In this document: one piece after another, positions 57,600 to 64,000 of the stretch
Layout: each line of letters begins with the position of its first letter
Numbering within the stretch: position 1 is the first letter of the stretch
Assembly (NCBI GenBank): GCA_949710005.1
Contig: OX453272.1
Coordinates: forward strand, 37,932,992-37,996,991
Reading direction: 5' to 3'
From: Ricordea florida
Taxonomy: Eukaryota > Cnidaria > Anthozoa > Corallimorpharia > Ricordeidae
DNA length: 64,000 nucleotides
Notes under the pieces: generated by a model
Seen by the model: only the letters and a program-made list of their open reading frames with translations
What the model was told of the DNA's origin: nothing
Databases searched by the model: none
Made by a program: the position numbers and the translations under genes

Positions 57600-58330
57600 T
57601 GGGCGGTGGAAAGGGATTAACCACTGGTTTTAGCCTACTCTAGCCTCTTAACCCATTAATCTTTCAAATAGAACATTTGTTTCACTCAATTGGACAACAC
57701 CATCAGCTTTCGTGCAACTAAATTAACGAGAAGAGAGGGAGGTACTGAAAAAAAGAGACAACATTTTATTTTATGGGTTTTAGGAAACCAATGGAAGGAA
57801 ACTGAATCAAAGCAAAGAATATTTATTGCAATATACAACTGAAAATAGTACAAAATGAAGCAAAGAAGAAAATGACTTGGTCAGGTAACTTTATCTTAGT
57901 TTCCAGTCTTTTCTTCGTCTGTCGTATTGCACACTATGGCCAAGCTAGTTAATACATTTAATTAATCGGTTTAACATAAGTTTTAATAAATCTTCTGTGC
58001 AATTCATGCTGTGCGTATCAGGCTTCTTGGTTCTCTTCCATGGCCACATGGATTCATACATTCAGTTTCTGTTGAATAGCTTGAATTTATTATCACCAGA
58101 TCATGATCATAACAATAAATACACATGTATAGACTACTGTAAACATATTATTATTCACTCAAAATATTTCCCCAATTCTGATTGGCTAAAAGCACATGTT
58201 TAATTCACCATAACCAGTTACTGATGACCAAATTTGGAAAAACGTTTGTGTTTAATGAGAAATGACATCAAAAATGTAGCCTACAGGTTAATGAACAGTT
58301 AACTGAGAAGACCTGGGGACAAGGTTGAGT
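57600..58330. other. Non-coding stretch
   Basis: No gene is supported. It ends in a GATTGGCTAAAAG-type CCAAT region followed by a short ATG exon-like frame at about 58353 (MADTSPVSRVITTAGTRQS, then GTAATA). Confidence 0.4.
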
Positions 58331-58569
58331 TGCTTTGGTTGTGAAAACAAAAATGGCCGACACTTCACCCGTTTCCAGAGTAATAACTACAGCTGGAACT
58401 AGGCAAAGTAATAGTTAAAAACATAGCAAAAACAGCAATAAGACAACTCATTCATTCAGTAACTGCTTAATATTAACTATTAACACTTGAGAATTAAATC
58501 ATGCCCTTTTTTAAAATAATAAATTTCAAAATACAATAAGTTTATTTTGGAATTTCCTTTAAGTGTGCA

Positions 58570-58590
58570 CATAGCCAGAAATTTCGGACA
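58570..58590 (+). repeat. CATAGCC-family terminal repeat next to the transposase-like gene
   Basis: CATAGCCAGAAATTTCGGAC matches the ends of the element at 15206-16160 at 19 of 20 positions. As in the other copies it is followed within 70 bp by an ATG in the context AAAATGGC (58637, MAYENYKGLYEKRWNYG). A matching inward end is not present before 64000, so the element, if real, extends past the window. Confidence 0.6.
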
Positions 58591-59374
58591 TTTGAGCCCG
58601 CATGACAGCAGTGGCTTTTCCCAATCGTTTTAAAAATGGCGTACGAAAATTACAAAGGTTTATATGAGAAGCGATGGAATTACGGAAAATACAAAACCAA
58701 TTACTGTGGTTTTTCAGTTTGCCAAAATCGAACATTATTCAACGACATTTCAGCTCCATTTAAGTGAAAAAAAATTATACGAAAACCAATTCCATACCTT
58801 TCCCTCGGAACGATGTCAATTTGCAACTTCAGATCCAGTCAAGGCCTTACAAATCACTGACAAAAGAACCGAAGATGACATATTTGACAGGAAATAGCAA
58901 AAAAGCAAATGACGCTTCATAATTTGCCAAAATCGAATCATAAAATAAAGATAAAACCCTATTTGGAAAATAAGAAGTCTGACCTTCGGCTTGTAAATTT
59001 ACCTTTCCTTTCGGCTGTTAAAAACCGTACACAATGAAATAAGTCCCGGGAAGAAAAGTCGACATGTCACGCAATTCCAGTTCCGCTCCATGATAAAGAA
59101 AGCAACGAGTTCTCCCTCTTTGCGCCGTGTTCTCGCACGAACACCCTGCAAATTTGGTATCAACATTTTCAGCAAAACCCAGACTTTTCGAGCCTGCAGT
59201 TTTCTAAGACAGCAGTTTAAAGTTAAACCTGCGATAGTTCTCTAAAGCAGTCGCACGCCTCCGCGCAGGAGCATTCCGCGGGAATTACGCGCGAGAATTA
59301 AATTCCATGTTTACAGTTTCTTGCACATTTTTGCTGGCGTTTAAAACAGTTTCTTTAGTAGCCACAAATTCGCA

Positions 59375-62300
59375 ATGTCTGATGTACTTAGCTCTTACGA
59401 TCGCGAGAGGTATTTCAACTGCGTCGGAATTGATTCAAATCATAGTCTACAATATATAGCAAAACAGGGTATCAACAGTGATGAGATTCTTCTGACAATC
59501 CACGTAACCAATAAATGTTTAAGAAGCTGGTACGAGTTTAAGGAGCAGAACGTTTTTCCAGACTTGAAGTTTATCGATATCGCTAATGCACTGATCGGCG
59601 AAAAGTTTGGGATTTTACTGAGAAGAGACTGCGAAAGAATCGAAAATCATTTCAGGAGGCTTGCGTCTACCGTTAAGAGCCAGTTTGTCGCAAAGAACGG
59701 TAGAAACTATGTGACATTTGGAAACAAGGTCAGAAAGATAGCCATACGTAAGGGGGAAGTGCGAAATATTGTTGAGGCTGAGAAGGAATTAAAAGACCAA
59801 ATAGAACAAAGCAAAATATTGCAAGAGAAAAATGAATATTTGCAATTTGAAACTCAAGGTCTTCAAGGGATAATAGATCAGCTTTGGAAAGACTTACATG
59901 AGGCCCGTGAATTACAAAGTGAAGCAGAAGAGAGAGTGGAGGAACTGTACGCTGATTTAGAAAAGGTTAAGCAGGAGAATTCCCATTTGTTTTAGTATAT
60001 AGAAAAAGTGGAGGAACTTAAGAAATTAGAAAACTCAGGCAAGAAATTTACTGAAGTGCATGAAAAACAACAACAGAGGAAACTGCGCGAATTGAAAACT
60101 AAAGCTGAAAGAGCTTTATGGTTCGCAGAGACTTTTGGTCTTAAGATAACATTCATGGAATGCCAGGACGACAGTGGTAAGACTCACAGCATCACTTACC
60201 AAGGTCAAGGACAAGGAACAAAGTCATTCAAGGAATTATGCAAAGAAGACCAAGATAAAATTAAAGAAATTGTTTACCTAACAGACAAATTCTGCATAGG
60301 AGAAGCAGCATACCATGAGCTCACTTTAGCATCTAGTGGGGATGGTCTACCTCGGTCTTACCTAGTGAGACAAAGTAAGAACCACCTGAATGAGCTGATC
60401 CACATAGCAAGAACCCCCGGAACAGCAGAAGGAGCTCAACTTGACTTTGAGAGGGAACTTCAAAACACAATACGAAAACTGGTCAGTATTATTAGTGATC
60501 TGTAAACCAGGCCAGTCCCTTAACTGGTACAATCAAGGTCATAGCAACAACAAAAATAATGATAATGATGATGATGATTATGATAATGATGATGGTTAAC
60601 ATACAACTGTTGTTTGCCTGTGTTCTTAAAACATCTGCAGAAAATCCAAAATGAATCAGATGCCAAACTTAAAGTAAAGATCAGTGGAGATGGTGCAAGA
60701 ATGTCTAGGATGACAAGTTTTGTGATTATGTCCTACTCAGTTGTGGAGAATGATGATGTAATGTCATCAAAAGGTAAAACATTGTGTAGGGAATAACAAT
60801 TAAACCCAGTGAATTTACTTTTGTTTCATTTATTTATTTATTTTATTTTTTTATAAGGAAATCATACAGTTGCTGTAATTAAGGGTCATGCAAGTTATGA
60901 TCTTCTGAAGACCTCATGTGCTGACCTGTTTAATGCTGTCAACAAGATTGTGAAGGAAGGGAAGGTCACAGTTGATGGGAGAGAGATACCAGTTGAAATG
61001 TTTCTGGGTGGGGACTATAAGGTAAATTATTTACTGCATTAAATGTTTGTACAACTACAAAACTATTGACCATTTCAAAATCCCAGCAGCTATAATAACA
61101 AAACAAAATACAGCAGTGTTGAGTTTGTAATGTCATTAAAATCATTGTTTGTTTTGCAGTTCCTTCTTCTCATACTCGGTATGAAAAGTGCCACCTCTGA
61201 TTATTCATGCCTTTGGTGTACAATTCACAAGAGAGACAGGTAAAAATCTACACCTTCTAACAGTATGCCTGCATGAATTGCTCAGTTACAAAATAACCTC
61301 ACTGTGTTATCTGATCCCAGTATTTATTTTTAACATTATAGGCATGAAATGTCCAAAGCCACAGATTATTACTGGGAAGAACCCCTTGTAAGAACTCTTC
61401 AAACCATGAAGGACCATGCGAAGGATCATAAGTTCTCCTGTGTCCATAAGCCCTTGCTTGAAATCCCCTTAGAAAATGTTGTCCTTGATGAGCTACATTT
61501 GATGCTGAGAGTGACTGGTATGTGTAAGATGCAATTAAATAATGAACTGTCTTGGTATTTTCCTTGGGGACCTAAAAGAGAAAACATTTGTCTTCTAAAT
61601 TAAGGAATAAATACTCTTAAAAGGTTAGAGAGATAACTAACAGGTTGTATAAAAAATTTTATTTTACACAGATGTTTTGACTAACAACTTAGTAGAAGAA
61701 GCCATGGCCTGGGATAAGAAGGAAAGTTTTAACAAGCCCCCTAGCCAGAAAACAAGCCAACATACTGACTCTCTCAAAGCTGCTTTTAACAACTGTGGTG
61801 TGTCATTTAATATATGGGAAAAGAAAAATGCAGACGGAAAGGGCAGTGGTTGTTTTGATTTCACAAGTTTGATGGGTTCTGACAAGAAGATACTTCTGAG
61901 AGAATTGCCACCAAAGTTACATGGTGTATTAAAACCAGAAACCAGAGATGTTGTGATAAAAATCTGGAAGGTAACAGCATTTTGCACTATTATACAGATG
62001 TATGTGTACAAGTTTTTCTTTTAAGAACAAAATGTTTATTGCAATGTAATGTTACTCTGAACAGGACTTTGATGAGCTCTACAAGATGTTTGATGAACAA
62101 AATCTCACTGATGATTATGCTGAAGACTACTTTCAAAAGGTAAATAAACTGCCCAAGTGTAACTATACCTTGGCACATTCTAAAAACTTAAATGGGTAAG
62201 GGGAATTATTATGGAAACAATCATTAATTACAAGAGCTGTAATGTATACTCATAACAAGCTACTGACATGATTAATTTCCCTCCCTATATCCTTGTCAGG

Positions 62301-63163
62301 CAAAGGCATGGGTATCCCTTTTTACATCTCTTGCAGGAATAAGCATTGGTTATGCCAAGGCAAATGTCACTCCATACATGCATGCAATGGTGTTTCATGT
62401 GCCAAGATTTCTAGCAAAACTTCAAGGGATCAAGAAATTTACAGGGCAGGGTAAGGCAAGTTAATGTAGACTACCTAATGATGTACAAAACTGTGCAATT
62501 TTGAACTGTTTTTCAATAAACTTTTGATATCTTATTGTCCTTTTCCAACGAAAAGAGTGAGTTTTTTTTTTCATTAGTCGCTAAGAAGCTCTGATTTAAC
62601 CGGAGTTCAATAAAAGAACATTCTAAAAATAACACCATGTTCTACTGCCTACTCAGACCATCTCTTGTAACAATAACAGTATTAATGTCAATGGTTTATT
62701 ATATAATAGTTTTAAATGTATTTTATGTTAAAACTAATATGTTTAAAAAACTTACAAAAGATCAATTCTCTAAACAGGGGTGGAAAAAAATAATGATGAT
62801 TGCAGAAGAATACATCTTCAAAAGTCTAACGAGTGGGATGCTGCAAAAGATGTTCTTTTGGTTAGTAAAAGACTTGAGCTACTGAGCGAATGTGAGCGAA
62901 CCCCAAGAAACTACAAGAAAAGGAATGCAGAGTACTGGGAAACCACCATAAAAGAAAAACATGCCTGTCAAAGAGCAGCCATTAAAGATTTATCCAGTTC
63001 AGCCAATCGTGATAGTACTAATGAGTATGATGTAGCTAACATGACTCCAGAAAATATTAAAGCTCAACTTGCAGAGATGGGAATTAGAACACGGCTTAGA
63101 AATGTAAAAAGATTGCAAGAACTACTTGAAAATGCTTTAGAGTTAGCCTCTCAAGCTGATTAA
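59375..63163 (+). CDS. Transposase-like protein with RAG1-type DDE and zinc-ligand layout
   Basis: Nine exons join in phase: 59375-60481, 60641-60773, 60858-61021, 61160-61239, 61342-61517, 61672-61970, 62065-62139, 62300-62450, 62778-63163, giving 856 codons. A single TAG interrupts at codon 207 (59993). Residues about 140-220 are a coiled coil. Candidate catalytic residues are D386 (KISGDGAR), D466 (FLGGDYK) and E731 (GVEKNND). C485/C488 (CLWC) and H706/H711 (HAMVFH) would bind zinc. [10 protein letters not shown] (D544) lies between. The D466-C485 (19), H706-H711 (5) and H711-E731 (20) distances equal those of RAG1. The C-terminus ([19 protein letters not shown]) looks like a SAP DNA-binding motif. 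I know the family only as an unnamed multicopy one in cnidarians and sponges. DNA cut-and-paste is the likely reaction, by inference. Confidence 0.75.
60558..60595. repeat. (GAT)n-like microsatellite in intron 1
   Basis: GATAATGATGATGATGATTA-type run in the first intron of the transposase-like gene. Confidence 0.9.
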
Positions 63164-63624
63164 TAAGTCACAAATAGAACACAAAGGAAATCACTGATGT
63201 GAGGGAGTTAAGGATTTGACATTAAAGAAATTGATAGTTTCAAGCAGACACTTTGTAATAATTTCTTTTCACTGTGATTAGTTGATTCTTGGCAATGTGC
63301 CCCTGATCAAATACAAATGTATCCTGACCAGGATACAATTCAGCAGTTGTTGACCTCTCAGTTGTTTGTTTTGCCATGATTGTTGAAGGGAAAATCTAAA
63401 TATATAACAAAGCACTTAATGTGTGGTCCCTTGGGGAACTAGTTAGAGGGAAAACAAAACTAACTGTTTCCCTTAGGACCATACATTAAGTGTATATTGT
63501 TTTATACCTCATTCTACAAAGAGTTGTGCCACATGCAAACTGGTTTGTCAGGGGTTGCAAGATATTCTGCAATCACTCCTTCAAAAGTTTTAGTTACCAA
63601 ATAATATTGTAGAAAGGAAATCTT
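63164..63624. other. Intergenic stretch between converging genes
   Basis: 460 bp between the stops of two converging frames. It contains the hairpin at 63414-63491 and nothing else notable. Confidence 0.5.
63414..63491. terminator. ~32-bp-arm hairpin between converging genes
   Basis: ACTTAATGTGTGGTCCC ... AACTAGTTAG (63414-63445) is mirrored by CTAACTGTTTC ... GGACCATACATTAAGT (63460-63491), with a purine-rich loop. It could act on transcripts from both sides or be a small foldback insertion. The latter seems as likely. Confidence 0.45.
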
Positions 63625-64000
63625 CTACAACACATTTTCTAAGTTACATGGCTTCTTTGCAATTTCAATGCACAACTTCTCTAGGGGGAACCTAGGGGCC
63701 TTGCAAAGTAGCCCATCTTTGTTAAAATAATGAGCTGGGTACCATGACAACACTGGCTTTATTTTAATAGGGAAGTCAACAGCAAATCCCTCTCCATGTT
63801 CGTTCAAAAAGTACCACCAGTGTTGAGAAAGGTACTTAAACTTTGTAAAGTCATCTTTGTAACATAAAAAATGACCTCGATGTTCTGAAGGAGTACATTT
63901 GTTATAAGAAATAAAGCGCCAAATATCGAGATTCATGTCAATGTAAAATGGTGAAAGAGAGGAACTTTTCAGCCCAGTTAACACCCCAGCAGCAAATCGC
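63625..64000 (-). CDS. Unknown gene entering from the right edge, minus strand
   Basis: An open frame of at least 119 codons runs from the window edge to a stop at 63625. It contains PFYIDMNLDIWRFISYNKC, QHWWYFLNEHGEGFAVDFPI, KPVLSWYPAHYFNKDGLLCK. Rich in Trp, Tyr and Phe, it looks like a folded domain rather than chance. There is no upstream stop before the edge, so the start lies outside. I do not recognise it. It converges on the transposase-like gene, and if the CATAGCC element continues to the right this may be its second gene. Confidence 0.5.
   Translation of the reverse strand, partial: RFAAGVLTGLKSSSLSPFYIDMNLDIWRFISYNKCTPSEHRGHFLCYKDDFTKFKYLSQHWWYFLNEHGEGFAVDFPIKIKPVLSWYPAHYFNKDGLLCKAPRFPLEKLCIEIAKKPCNLENVL

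Noticed and set aside
59963..59995. A 30-bp intron (GTTAAG...TTTTAG) that would remove the TAG at 59993
   Set aside because: Far too short for an animal intron, and the removed bases continue the coiled-coil coding pattern.

Overview
The window reads as nuclear DNA from an animal, most probably an anthozoan cnidarian such as a stony coral. The evidence is AT-rich sequence, short exons with GT-AG introns in matching phases, a vWA + thrombospondin-1 secreted gene family of the kind known from coral skeletal matrix (coadhesin-like), and a dense set of TE groups (Penelope-like, Tx1/L1-like and CR1/L2-like LINEs, BEL/Pao, Crypton, PIF/Harbinger, hAT, many foldback elements). This placement is inference. 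No rRNA, CRISPR array or bacterial-type operon was seen.

Layout. 1-2.9 kb: a possible C-terminal exon and two exon-like pieces, one split by a 405-bp MITE with an 8-bp target duplication. 2.9-7.3 kb: a TIR element (termini CATAGCCAGAAATT) cut by a decayed Tx1/L1-type LINE. 7.6-15.2 kb: a tandem duplication of about 1.5 kb. Its first copy is split by a block holding a Crypton-type tyrosine recombinase and the 5' half of a CR1-like LINE. Its second copy ends at a 955-bp TIR element, and the first copy preserves the empty site. 18-22.6 kb: small MITEs and an inverted pair of Penelope-like 3' ends, each joined to a GATA/TATC array. 22.9-24.7 kb: a PIF/Harbinger element with TAA target duplications.

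24.8-55 kb holds the main host locus, two tandem paralogues on the + strand. Gene 1 (24841-31054) rebuilds in phase as a 416-aa secreted protein with two vWA domains. Gene 2 (38786-54706) has the same exons plus a TSP1 exon, but it is decaying: a lost splice donor, two frameshifts, an altered metal site, and introns filled by a BEL/Pao element, LINEs and a Penelope-like element. LINE, hAT and Penelope-like remnants lie between the genes.

55-58.5 kb: a head-to-head pair of Penelope-like ends and a 258-260-bp tandem repeat. 58.6-64 kb: a nine-exon gene (59375-63163) encoding an unnamed transposase-like protein. Its putative D-D-E residues and C2/H2 zinc ligands have nearly the same spacing as in RAG1. 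A CATAGCC terminus lies 0.8 kb upstream, and a second partial gene enters from the right edge on the minus strand.

Two themes stand out: the RAG1-like transposase, and at least three unrelated hammerhead-ribozyme-like motifs in the Penelope-like ends, an (AT)n-linked element, a hairpin element and a satellite-like repeat.
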